Source: an uncultured Ruminococcus sp. (GTDB lineage: Bacteria > Bacillota > Clostridia > Oscillospirales > Ruminococcaceae). Taken from it: DNA of 11,442 nt. Location: the NCBI GenBank assembly GCA_937910385.1, contig CALEPT010000002.1:1-11442 (forward strand). The letters run 5' to 3'. The position numbers and the translations under genes were made by a program. Below are positions 1-6,432 of this stretch, one piece after another (the stretch's first letter is position 1; each line of letters opens with the position of its first letter). The notes under the pieces were generated by a model that made no database searches, was not told the DNA's origin, and saw only the letters and a list, made by a program, of their open reading frames with translations.

Positions 1-281
1 GATCTCAGCGCCTCTTCAATCATGGATAAGAACCCTTTCCGTCCCTTGATGCTGCACCCTGAGACACCCTCGTCAGCGAACATTCCCGCAAACTCCCAGT
101 CATCGCGGCTCTGGATATATTCCGTGTAGTAGCTGACCTGCGCTTCGTAGGAGGATTGTTGCTCCTCATGATCGGTACTGACTCTTGCGTAGGCTGCGAC
201 CTTGCGCTTGATTGGCACAGATAGGGGCATATCCGTGAAGCGGCTTTTTGTAGCCGGAATGGTTGTTACAATCTTTGCCAT
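1..281 (-). CDS. Large serine recombinase, N-terminal part (runs off left edge)
   Basis: Site-specific DNA recombinase of the large serine family, which would cut and rejoin DNA through a phosphoserine link during integration or excision of the element. Only the first 93 codons lie in the window. After a short basic leader the resolvase fold begins at about residue 27 with KVAAYARVS; Ser35 is the expected nucleophile and Arg33 belongs to the active site. The segment YEAQVSYYTEYIQ and the later FADEGVSG are the usual next elements of the family. The ATG at 281 is preceded by GGGAGT eight bases upstream, and the start lies 16 bases inside the end of the upstream recombinase gene, so the two are probably translationally coupled. 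The protein is clearly related to that neighbour in this domain but diverged. The Arg-rich catalytic motif, recombinase domain and zinc ribbon would lie left of position 1. Confidence 0.9.
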   Translation of the reverse strand, partial: MAKIVTTIPATKSRFTDMPLSVPIKRKVAAYARVSTDHEEQQSSYEAQVSYYTEYIQSRDDWEFAGMFADEGVSGCSIKGRKGFLSMIEEALR

Positions 282-1819
282 GTTTTTTCACTCCCGTCTT
301 TAAAAATGAATTTCAAATCTCCGCCGTCCAATATAACAATCTGGTCGATAAGCTCTGTGAACACAGCATCGTCAAAATCTGTTGTTCCGAGGATATGTGC
401 GGCTATTGTTCTCAGCTGATAATCCATGAAATTCACATTATCGCAGATGTGTTTTTGCTTGCCGTAACATTTCCAGTAACACCAGCGGTTTTTGCTGTTT
501 GACCTGTGGTAGATCGTTCCACATTTTCCGCAGATCACTTTGCCAAGAAAAGCATCTGTCACCGTATGCTGATGCTTTGCAGGATTCAGGTGCAGGTTCT
601 TCCATGTGAGCTGTTCACCGTTTTTCAGCGTGAAATGAATATTACCTGATACATCCACAGACATTGCCCTGACACACTCTTCATAATCTGCACCGATGGT
701 AATTTTGCAGATTTTTATCAGCTCATCTTCAGCAAAGTTGTCGCTCACACAGGTGCGCCCCATTTCCATTTTACTTCTGCATATCCAATGCACATAAGTG
801 CGGCCTCGTAGCTTGCTTTTCTTCCGTGTGAATGTGTTTCCGCAGCATTCGCATTTTATCAGCCCCGTGAAAAAGTAGGTCGGGTTCATCATGGCATTAC
901 GGCGTTTCAGTTCCTCCTGCACCAATGCATAAGTCTCCCTGTCAATGATTGCTTCATGAGCATTGCTGTATAGATACTGTGGAAGTTCGCCATTATTGCG
1001 TATTTTCGCCTTGCTGATCGGATCAGGCGTGAAAGTCTTTTGCCGGAGATTATCCCCGGCATAAACCTCGTTGATAATGTGATTTCTCACAGATGCTTCC
1101 TGAAAATTGTTTCCCTGAATTGTATGGATTCCTGCGGCAGTTAAAGCATCGGCGATCTGCTGATAGGATAATCCTTCTAAGAATAACCGGAACATATAGC
1201 GGACGGAATCTGCTTCTTCGGGGATGATCACATATCTCTGTAATTGCTCATCATACTGATAACCGAGAATGTGCTTGTTTGCCATTCCGATTGTACCTTT
1301 TTGGAATCGCTTTCTGATACCCCATTTGCAGTTCTCGGAAATGCTTCTGCTTTCCTGTTCCGCAAAGCTAGCAAGCAACGTCAGCATCACTTCTCCATCG
1401 GATGACAGCGTGCGGACATTTTCTTTCTCGAACCATATCTCCACACCGATTTCTTTCAAATGCCGCACAATAGATAACAGGTCAACGGTATTACGAGCAA
1501 GGCGGCTGATGCTTTTGCAGAGGATAATGTTAATTTTTCCTTGTTCACAATCAGCGAGAAGTCTTTGCAATTCCGGTCTGTTGTCCATGTTCGTTCCGCT
1601 GATAAAACTGTCTGCGTACACACCTGCATATTCCCATTCCGGATTTTTCTGGATCAGGTCGCTGTAGTAGCTGACCTGTGCTGAAAGGGAATGCATCAGC
1701 CGGTCTGTTTCTTTTGACACACGAGCATAGGCGGCAACTTTCAGGCGCGGTTTTATGAGTGGTAATACCGGCTCGATTTTTGTGATTATGGGGGCTGTTT
1801 TCGGTTTCAATTCTGCCAT
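266..1819 (-). CDS. Large serine recombinase with two zinc-ribbon-like clusters
   Basis: Integrase/excisionase of the large serine recombinase family, 517 residues, a normal length. The resolvase catalytic domain spans about residues 27-170: YARVS with nucleophile Ser35, the GVYADSFISGTNM segment, and SRLARN near residues 105-110 with the conserved arginines. The DNA-binding recombinase domain follows at about 185-310 (HILGYQYD, then LSYQQIADALTAAG and VRNHIINEVYAG). A zinc-ribbon-like cluster is at 323-357 (CECC, later Cys347 and Cys357). A second Cys-rich cluster at 430-459 (CGKC, Cys447, Cys451, Cys459) is less usual. The ATG at 1819 has AAAGGAGGT at a good distance. It lies 33 bases after the SHOCT-like gene and overlaps the next recombinase by 16 bases, so it is the third gene of a four-gene operon. 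All catalytic residues I can recognise are intact. Recognition sites cannot be deduced from this window. Confidence 0.94.
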   Translation of the reverse strand: MAELKPKTAPIITKIEPVLPLIKPRLKVAAYARVSKETDRLMHSLSAQVSYYSDLIQKNPEWEYAGVYADSFISGTNMDNRPELQRLLADCEQGKINIILCKSISRLARNTVDLLSIVRHLKEIGVEIWFEKENVRTLSSDGEVMLTLLASFAEQESRSISENCKWGIRKRFQKGTIGMANKHILGYQYDEQLQRYVIIPEEADSVRYMFRLFLEGLSYQQIADALTAAGIHTIQGNNFQEASVRNHIINEVYAGDNLRQKTFTPDPISKAKIRNNGELPQYLYSNAHEAIIDRETYALVQEELKRRNAMMNPTYFFTGLIKCECCGNTFTRKKSKLRGRTYVHWICRSKMEMGRTCVSDNFAEDELIKICKITIGADYEECVRAMSVDVSGNIHFTLKNGEQLTWKNLHLNPAKHQHTVTDAFLGKVICGKCGTIYHRSNSKNRWCYWKCYGKQKHICDNVNFMDYQLRTIAAHILGTTDFDDAVFTELIDQIVILDGGDLKFIFKDGSEKTWQRL

Positions 1820-1852
1820 ATTGCAGACCTCCTTTCAGCTACAATACTACCG

Positions 1853-2038
1853 TTAAACAGGCGAAAAGTCAACGGATTTACGCGGATTTTCGCAGAATAA
1901 TACGCCGATTTTCGGGCTATATTTCTCCTGCATCTTTGTATCAATTACGGCGTATTCTTCCTCGGTGATAAGCCCGCTTTTGAGCATTTTCTGAAACAGC
2001 TTCATCGTCACAAGATAGGTGATTTCATTCTGATTCAT
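1853..2038 (-). CDS. Small SHOCT-like protein of the recombinase operon
   Basis: A 61-residue protein starting MNQNEITYLVTMKLFQKMLK. The central segment SGLITEEEYAVIDTKMQEKY has the short amphipathic helix-turn-helix look of SHOCT domains (LIxxEEYxxxK), which often end larger proteins but also occur as small stand-alone proteins beside serine recombinases in Firmicutes elements. Its function is unknown; oligomerisation or help to the recombinase is only a guess. I chose the ATG at 2038 rather than 2080 because AAAGGCGG lies just upstream and the family normally begins at this MNQNE-type sequence. The start overlaps the end of the upstream gene by 14 bases, indicating coupled translation. The frame ends in a short tail (NPRKSVDFSPV) of no recognised meaning. 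Confidence 0.75.
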   Translation of the reverse strand: MNQNEITYLVTMKLFQKMLKSGLITEEEYAVIDTKMQEKYSPKIGVLFCENPRKSVDFSPV

Positions 2039-2429
2039 GCGCATCCGCCTTTCCGTATCGGTCTGCGATATAACAGGCATGAGAGCAGTATTTTCTGTGA
2101 TGTCCCTTGTAGGCAGAAAAACTCTTACCGCAGGCGGGACAGGTAACTGAAATGAGTGCGTGATGCTGCATCAGATTTCTGTTTTCCCACCAATACTTTT
2201 GCTGACAAACAGCCGAGCAAAATGATTTCTGCCGATGCCCCGGCGTGTTAATCAGAACCGCACCGCAATGCTTACAAAGTGCTGCTGTGTTCTCTTGCTT
2301 TTGAATGGCATTTCTTCTGCAATACGATTTTACAGAATTGACCGACAGGTGCAGCTTATCTGCAATATCTGCAAACACAAGCCCATTTGACCGCATGGTC
2401 TGAATCTGCTGTTTCTGGATTTCTGTCAT
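2025..2429 (-). CDS. Helix-turn-helix protein with two Cys4 zinc-binding motifs
   Basis: A probable DNA-binding protein of 134 residues, first gene of the recombination operon. Residues 1-40 form a sigma-region-4-like helix-turn-helix (FADIADKLHLSVNSVKSYCR). Two Cys4 motifs follow: Cys52/Cys55 with Cys71/Cys75, and Cys97/Cys100 with Cys115/Cys119, each CxxC then CxxxC, consistent with two bound zinc ions. Proteins of this design are often annotated as sigma-70-like and found next to serine recombinases and SHOCT proteins; a role in controlling the operon or directing recombination is inference. The ATG at 2427-2429 is well supported by GGAGG at 2436-2440. The stop codon lies inside the next gene. 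I found no convincing minus-strand promoter in the 185 bases upstream. Confidence 0.82.
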   Translation of the reverse strand: MTEIQKQQIQTMRSNGLVFADIADKLHLSVNSVKSYCRRNAIQKQENTAALCKHCGAVLINTPGHRQKSFCSAVCQQKYWWENRNLMQHHALISVTCPACGKSFSAYKGHHRKYCSHACYIADRYGKADAHESE

Positions 2430-2524
2430 GGCATTCCTCCATTTCTGAATCTATGTCGTTGAGTGTAAAAATGAGCCGGAGTTTTTCGCTCCTGCTTTAT
2501 GTGTTTTTATAGGGTTACTGGTGG

Positions 2525-2553
2525 TTGACATCGGCGGTATTTCGCTGTATAAT
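2525..2553 (+). promoter_or_regulatory. Consensus sigma-70-type promoter on the plus strand
   Basis: TTGACA at 2525-2530 and TATAAT at 2548-2553, separated by 17 bases: a perfect housekeeping-sigma promoter match. It points to the right, against every gene in the bacterial part, so its transcript would be antisense to the DUF7678-like gene. No plausible plus-strand gene follows. Function is unknown. Confidence 0.6.
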
Positions 2554-2560
2554 AAGAGTG

Positions 2561-2594
2561 TACAGAAAAGAAAGAGCCTGCAAAACGCAAGCTC
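2561..2594 (-). terminator. Intrinsic terminator after the DUF7678-like gene
   Basis: On the minus strand GAGCTTGC and GCAGGCTC form an eight-position stem with one mismatch around the loop GTTTT (2574-2594), followed by the T-rich TTTCTTTTCTGTA. It lies 20 bases beyond the stop codon at 2615 and separates this gene from the recombinase operon. Confidence 0.8.
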
Positions 2595-2614
2595 CTTCCG
2601 GTAGAATTATCCGC

Positions 2615-2863
2615 TTAACTGTACTCTTTCATCAGAATGGCAAGCGCAATTTCTGCTGCTTCGGTCTGAGGGAAAATATCCTCACCACGATCATAATTGT
2701 AGATGATCTCGCCGTTTGCTTTGAGCATCAATTTGCTGATACGACCGCCTGAAATACCAAAAGGGCTGTCCTCGTCATAGACCTTTGCCCAGTAGTGAAC
2801 GATGGTTTTGCTGTCCTGAGTCGGAACAAGAATTGCTCCCTCATGCCATAATCTGTTCGTCAT
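2615..2863 (-). CDS. Small DUF7678-like protein of unknown function
   Basis: An 82-residue soluble protein beginning MTNRLWHEGAILVPTQDSK and containing HYWAKVYDEDSPFGI and GGRISKL, then LKANGEIIYNYDRG and a helical end LAILMKEYS. This matches, from memory, small Firmicutes proteins now grouped as DUF7678, often seen in or near mobile elements. No catalytic motif or membrane segment is visible and no function is known to me. The frame is open upstream to 3040, but the ATG at 2863 is preferred: GTGAGGAT precedes it at good spacing, and a strong promoter lies within the upstream stretch. It is a single-gene unit with its own promoter (2918-2946) and terminator (2561-2594), set between the phage head genes and the recombinase operon. 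Confidence 0.78.
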   Translation of the reverse strand: MTNRLWHEGAILVPTQDSKTIVHYWAKVYDEDSPFGISGGRISKLMLKANGEIIYNYDRGEDIFPQTEAAEIALAILMKEYS

Positions 2864-2917
2864 TGATACATCCTCACTTTCGCATATTCGGCTCGGATTG
2901 CCCGTTCCGTTGTACAC

Positions 2918-2946
2918 ATTATAAATCAGAGTGCCGTTTATATCAA
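2918..2946 (-). promoter_or_regulatory. Promoter of the DUF7678-like gene
   Basis: On the minus strand TTGATA (2941-2946) and TATAAT (2918-2923) are separated by exactly 17 bases, a near-perfect sigma-70-type promoter. Transcription would begin near 2911, leaving a leader of about 50 bases before the Shine-Dalgarno site and the ATG at 2863. This also rules against translation starting at 3040. Confidence 0.78.
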
Positions 2947-3003
2947 GCGTGGGATTTGCAGAATATACTGCGGTATTCCAGTGCATTCTTGTGTACAATA
3001 TGC

Positions 3004-3029
3004 GACAGAAACTGCGCCAAACGGCGCAG
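3004..3029 (-). terminator. Terminator after the phage head operon
   Basis: On the minus strand a perfect 7-bp stem CTGCGCC/GGCGCAG with loop GTTT is followed by TTTCTGTC. The T-tract is short, so termination may be partial. It lies 50 bases beyond the major capsid stop codon and closes the head-gene transcript. Confidence 0.68.
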
Positions 3030-3032
3030 GAT

Positions 3033-3044
3033 TTATACAATCAT
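3033..3044 (-). pseudogene. Three-codon remnant (Met-Ile-Val-stop), possible connector gene start
   Basis: GGAAGAAGGTGATGCCT precedes ATG ATT GTA TAA on the minus strand, directly downstream of the capsid gene. In HK97-type phages the next gene is normally a head-tail connector, and many of these begin Met-Ile-Val. The ribosome site and first codons may be all that remains of it, cut just before the terminator. It could also be a chance minimal frame. Confidence 0.35.
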
Positions 3045-3078
3045 AGGCATCACCTTCTTCCTGCAAAAAAACATATCA

Positions 3079-4284
3079 TCAGCCGTTATTGGCAGCGCCC
3101 TTCATCTTCATGATCTGCACGGCTTCGGGCAGCACCAGCTTGCCGTCCACACGCTCCTTACAGACAAATGCGACCTGCCCAACACCGGCATACAGCTCGT
3201 GCAGTGCCGCAAAAGAGCGCACGCCGCGATCACCGATGTTGTAGTAGCTCATATCGCCGAATGCAAGCACAGGCTGACCGGCAGCAACAGTCGGAACGAA
3301 CGCAGAGGTGTACACGGGATAGCCGAGCAGACGGTCAGGCTCACCGGCTGTCAGTGCAGGCTGCCACAGATACTGCCCGGTGCTGTCCTTCATCTTGCGA
3401 ATAGCGGCAAGCGTGGAATCCGCAGTCAGGAACACGGCATTGGTGCGGTACGGACGCTTCAGCTTGTAGATCAGGTCGATGATTTCGTCTGCCTCGATCT
3501 TGTTCCCCGCAGTCGTGATACCGACCTCACCGCTGGTCAGAATACCGGTCGGCTTGCTCACGCCGTCACCGATGACCATTGCCTCCTCCTCGCTGTTGGC
3601 AAGTGCGCGGGAGAAGGAATTAATAAGCCAGCCCTCCAGATCGTAGGCGTTATCGGCAAGAAGCTCCTCGGATACCTTCACAGCGACCGACAGCTTGTAC
3701 GCATCAAGGATGATCTGGCTGAACTGCGGATCAGAGAACACCAGCTCGCCGCCCTCCTCGATCCAAGATGCGGCAGGCTTGGACGCTGCGACATTGATCT
3801 TGCGCTCACCGGAGGTCTGAATGACCGTGCCGAGGCTGCGCATGACATTCTCCGCATCCAGCTTTTCGATCAGGCGCTCGTCATACTCATCCGGCACAAG
3901 GTAGCCGCCGGAGGTGTCCGTGCCCTCGGTCAGCACATTGCTCACCTGACGGAAGTTGCTGCGGAGCGCGGTCAGAAAGCTGTGCTTGTACGCATCGGAC
4001 GCTCGGCCGGTCTTGGTGTCCATTGCGCTGCCGGGGATATTCGTCAGCGGCGAACCGACCGGACGGGAAAGCTCCGCTTCAAGCGCGGCACTGCGCTCCA
4101 TACGCTCGATCTCCTTGCCGAGTGCGATGATCTCCGCCTCCATGCGGTCGTAGACTGCGCTGTCCTCCGCAGACAGCGTGCCGTTGTCGGTGCGGTGAGA
4201 ATCCAGAAATGCCTTTGCAGCCTCCCAGCTCTTTGCACGGTTCTCACGCAGTTCGTTGATGGTGAAGTTTGTGAAGTTTTTCAT
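3079..4284 (-). CDS. Major capsid protein, HK97 family
   Basis: Structural protein of the icosahedral head, 401 residues. Residues 1-75 are highly charged and helical (AEDSAVYDRMEAEIIALGKE, then IERMERSAALEAEL), matching the delta domain that acts as an internal scaffold and is removed by the prohead protease; the cut would fall somewhere in the linker around 80-115. The HK97 fold starts near residue 119 with TEGTDTSGGYLVPDEYDERL, the usual family signature, and continues through SWIEEGGE, VKVSEELLADN, ALANSEEEAMVIGDG and the C-terminal FGDMSYYNIGDRG. The ATG at 4284 is chosen over 4359 because CGGAGAAAA precedes it and the added codons (MRCKNLSIAAPS) cover a hairpin. It is separated from the protease gene by 150 bases holding two terminator-like hairpins, an unusual layout for these co-expressed genes. 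Length and domains look complete. Confidence 0.95.
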   Translation of the reverse strand: MKNFTNFTINELRENRAKSWEAAKAFLDSHRTDNGTLSAEDSAVYDRMEAEIIALGKEIERMERSAALEAELSRPVGSPLTNIPGSAMDTKTGRASDAYKHSFLTALRSNFRQVSNVLTEGTDTSGGYLVPDEYDERLIEKLDAENVMRSLGTVIQTSGERKINVAASKPAASWIEEGGELVFSDPQFSQIILDAYKLSVAVKVSEELLADNAYDLEGWLINSFSRALANSEEEAMVIGDGVSKPTGILTSGEVGITTAGNKIEADEIIDLIYKLKRPYRTNAVFLTADSTLAAIRKMKDSTGQYLWQPALTAGEPDRLLGYPVYTSAFVPTVAAGQPVLAFGDMSYYNIGDRGVRSFAALHELYAGVGQVAFVCKERVDGKLVLPEAVQIMKMKGAANNG

Positions 4285-4300
4285 AGTTTTCTCCGTTTCT

Positions 4301-4318
4301 GCCCGAAAAGTGTCGGGC
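4301..4318 (-). other. Hairpin just upstream of the capsid ribosome site
   Basis: A perfect 6-bp inverted repeat, GCCCGA/TCGGGC, with a six-base loop ends immediately before the Shine-Dalgarno region of the capsid gene. It could affect translation initiation or messenger stability; this is inference. Confidence 0.5.
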
Positions 4319-4328
4319 GCACATGACG

Positions 4329-4357
4329 GCGCTGCAATGGAAAGATTTTTGCAGCGC
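4329..4357 (-). other. 9-bp stem-loop in the capsid gene leader
   Basis: Perfect inverted repeat GCGCTGCAA/TTGCAGCGC around an 11-base loop. It has no T-tract after it on the minus strand, so it is more likely an RNA processing or stability element than a terminator. It is one of four consecutive hairpins between the protease and capsid genes. Confidence 0.5.
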
Positions 4358-4360
4358 ATG

Positions 4361-4388
4361 AAAAATAGCCCTCCGTGATACGGAGAGC
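4361..4388 (-). terminator. Second terminator-like hairpin between protease and capsid genes
   Basis: On the minus strand GCTCTCCGT and ACGGAGGGC pair (nine pairs, one G-U) around loop ATC, followed by TATTTTTC. This has the full form of an intrinsic terminator or attenuator. Confidence 0.6.
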
Positions 4389-4399
4389 CTGCGAGTGTT

Positions 4400-4425
4400 A
4401 TAAAAACAGCATCTGCTGCTTTTAT
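4400..4425 (-). terminator. First terminator-like hairpin after the protease gene
   Basis: On the minus strand ATAAAAGCAGC and GCTGTTTTTAT pair over 11 positions (one G-U) around loop AGAT, so the 3' arm includes a T-run. It begins about 10 bases past the protease stop codon and, being an A-and-T flanked palindrome, may also work in the other direction. Confidence 0.55.
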
Positions 4426-4434
4426 CGGGGGATA

Positions 4435-5112
4435 TTACTTCAGCTTTGCAAGTCTGTCATAGAACGGCTGAACAGGAACGGCATCACGCATCATTCTGTT
4501 CACAAGTGCAGCATCCGCTTTCCGCTGCGAGAACAGCACAGAGGAAGTATTTGCACTCATTCTCTGTGTTTCACGTTCCAGAATGCCGTCTGCAAAGCCG
4601 AGTTCAACAGCTTTATTTGCATCCATCCACGTTTCGGAATCCATCATCGCAGACAGTTCTTTCCGGCTGATTCCGGTCTTGATTGTATAGGCGTTGATGA
4701 TACTTTCTTTCACAGAATCGAGCATTACGATAGCCTTTTCCATGTCGGTGTGATCGCCCATTGCAACAGTTGCGGGGTTGTGGATCATCAGCATCGACAC
4801 CGGACTCATCAGCACCTTTGTACCCGCCATTGCGATCACGGATGCAGCCGATGCTGCAATACCGTCAATCTTGACTGTCACATCATGCGGATAGTCCATC
4901 AGCATCGTGTAGATCTGTGCCGCAGCCACGCAGTCGCCGCCGGGCGAGTTGATATACACGGTAATCGGCGCACTGCATTTTTTCAGTTCTGCCCTGAACA
5001 GCGCGGGCGTGATATCGTCCTCAAACCAGCTTTCCTCGGCAATTGTACCGTTCAGATGCAGGATATTTTCATCCCCATTCTGCGACCAGTTCCAGAAGTG
5101 TTTTTTATTCAT
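4435..5112 (-). CDS. ClpP-like prohead maturation protease (family S14)
   Basis: Serine protease of 225 residues with the ClpP/crotonase fold, the phage variety that trims the capsid delta domain and itself inside the prohead. Visible family motifs are YINSPGGD (residues 53-60, oxyanion region), GIAASAASVIAMAG with nucleophile Ser89, MLMIHNPA with His111, and DSETWMDANKAVELGFADGI near 158-177, where the acidic residues fill the place of the third triad member. The C-terminal tail after about 185 is typical of unprocessed phage versions. The ATG at 5112 has AAAGGAGAA upstream and overlaps the portal stop codon by eight bases, so translation is coupled to the portal gene. The order portal, protease, capsid is the canonical HK97 order. 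Terminator-like hairpins follow at once, which could lower transcription into the capsid gene. Confidence 0.93.
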   Translation of the reverse strand: MNKKHFWNWSQNGDENILHLNGTIAEESWFEDDITPALFRAELKKCSAPITVYINSPGGDCVAAAQIYTMLMDYPHDVTVKIDGIAASAASVIAMAGTKVLMSPVSMLMIHNPATVAMGDHTDMEKAIVMLDSVKESIINAYTIKTGISRKELSAMMDSETWMDANKAVELGFADGILERETQRMSANTSSVLFSQRKADAALVNRMMRDAVPVQPFYDRLAKLK

Positions 5113-6340
5113 TCACATTCTCCTTTCTGGCATACGCCGCACCGACCATATCCAGCGGCATCATCGCGCCCTGCACCATGAAAATATCTCCGTCCGGAAT
5201 GACATCCATATTTTCCAACCGGCGCACATCATTCGGGCAGAGAAAGCCGTTGTTGATGCCGACCGCATATGCCTCATAGCGTTCCTTGTGAGAGCCGCGC
5301 AAAAAGCCGTCAGCATTGAACCGAATCTCATATTTTCGCTTGTCATCGTGAGACAGCAGCACCTTCGCCATCGACTGCTCCCATCTAACCAGCCAAGGCA
5401 TCAGGCTGTACATGACAAAATCAATGCTCATCTGTTCGATGTTGTTGAAGGTCGCACGGTCGAGATTCTGCACCAGATGCGGCGGCACACGGAAGATACG
5501 GCATATTTCTTCGACGGTAAATTTGCGCGTTTCAAGAAGCTGTGCATCCTGCGGCGAAATGGATACCGGTGTGAACGTCATGCCCTCTTCCAGAATTGCT
5601 ACCTTCCCGGCATTGCCTGCACCGCCGTATGCCGCGTTCCAAGAATCGCGCAGTCGCTCTGGATTTTTGATAAGACCCGGATGCTGTAGCACGCCCGAAG
5701 GTGCTGCACCGTTGGCGAAGAATCTGCCGGAATAGGTCTCTGCAGCAAGCCCTGCGCCGACTGCATTTCTGCAAGCGGCAATCGGGCTGAAACCGACCAG
5801 ACCGTCATAACTGAGTCCCGGAATGTGCAGCACATCCTGCGGCATGAGAATAACATGGCTCTGCTCCTGATTCGGCGGCTCACGGTCAAAGCGGTAATAC
5901 CGATAAAACAGTCTGCCGCCGTCATCGCGCTCCACACGCATCCGATTTGGCATCAGCGGATACAGCCCCAGCACCTCACCCTTGCCGTTCCGCAGAATCT
6001 GCGCATAGGCATTGCCGAACAGCAACAGATGTGTCATAAGCGTTTCGCGGAACACATAGCTTGTCATTTCGGGATTCGGCTCGTCATGCAGCAGAAAAAA
6101 CAGCGGATGTTCCTCCGCCTTTTCCCGATTTCCGGCTATCCCGCGCCGATACAGATGAAGCGGCAGACTTGCCACGGATTCCGCAAGCACACGCACACAG
6201 GCATAGACCGCAGTCATCTGCATTGCCGTGCGCTCGTTAACGTGCGTACCTGACGCAGACTGCCCGAAGAAAAATCGGTAGCCCGAACCTGCTGCACGGT
6301 CGCTGCTTTTGCGTTTGAAAATGCTCTGCAAGATATTCAT
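5105..6340 (-). CDS. Phage portal protein, HK97 family
   Basis: Portal protein of 411 residues, normal for the HK97 (Phage_portal) family. Twelve copies form the ring at one vertex of the head through which terminase drives DNA. Family features seen are the N-terminal MNILQSIFKRK, the segment MTAVYACVRVLAESVASLPL (about residues 42-60) with LYRRG, GNAYAQILRNGKGEVLGLYP, VLHIPGLSYDGLVGFSPI, FANGAAPSGVL, then EEICRIFRVPPHLVQNLDRATFNNIEQ and the stalk and C-terminal part (GFLCPNDVRRLENM). The ATG at 6340 has GGGAGAT upstream. A gap of 92 bases with a perfect dyad separates it from the terminase gene, while it overlaps the protease gene by eight bases. The protein appears complete and undamaged. 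Confidence 0.95.
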   Translation of the reverse strand: MNILQSIFKRKSSDRAAGSGYRFFFGQSASGTHVNERTAMQMTAVYACVRVLAESVASLPLHLYRRGIAGNREKAEEHPLFFLLHDEPNPEMTSYVFRETLMTHLLLFGNAYAQILRNGKGEVLGLYPLMPNRMRVERDDGGRLFYRYYRFDREPPNQEQSHVILMPQDVLHIPGLSYDGLVGFSPIAACRNAVGAGLAAETYSGRFFANGAAPSGVLQHPGLIKNPERLRDSWNAAYGGAGNAGKVAILEEGMTFTPVSISPQDAQLLETRKFTVEEICRIFRVPPHLVQNLDRATFNNIEQMSIDFVMYSLMPWLVRWEQSMAKVLLSHDDKRKYEIRFNADGFLRGSHKERYEAYAVGINNGFLCPNDVRRLENMDVIPDGDIFMVQGAMMPLDMVGAAYARKENVNE

Positions 6341-6379
6341 TGTATTATCTCCCGTCTATTTTGAATTTCATTTTATGAT

Positions 6380-6396
6380 GTTCACATGATGTGAAC
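6380..6396. repeat. Perfect dyad GTTCACA-TGA-TGTGAAC
   Basis: A 7-bp perfect inverted repeat with a three-base centre in the gap between terminase and portal genes. It could be a hairpin in the messenger or an operator for a dimeric regulator. The same gap also holds a minimal frame, ATG ATA CAC TAA, preceded by GGGGGTGATACC. Confidence 0.5.
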
Positions 6397-6432
6397 GCAG
6401 TTAGTGTATCATCGGTATCACCCCCAATGTTC

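Noticed and set aside
2864..3040. N-terminal extension of the DUF7678-like gene to 141 residues
   Set aside because: The stretch contains a strong promoter and a terminator arm, and a better ATG with a ribosome site exists at 2863.
2785..4326. 513-codon plus-strand open frame
   Set aside because: It is antisense to the well-supported capsid gene and terminator hairpins, has no ribosome site or recognisable protein features, and is explained by codon bias of the capsid gene.
4285..4359. N-terminal extension of the capsid protein by 25 residues
   Set aside because: The extension covers hairpins and lacks a ribosome site at its start, whereas the ATG at 4284 has one and fits the family.
4375..5181. 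268-codon plus-strand open frame
   Set aside because: It is the complement of the ClpP-like gene, His/Cys-rich as expected of a shadow frame, with no start signal.
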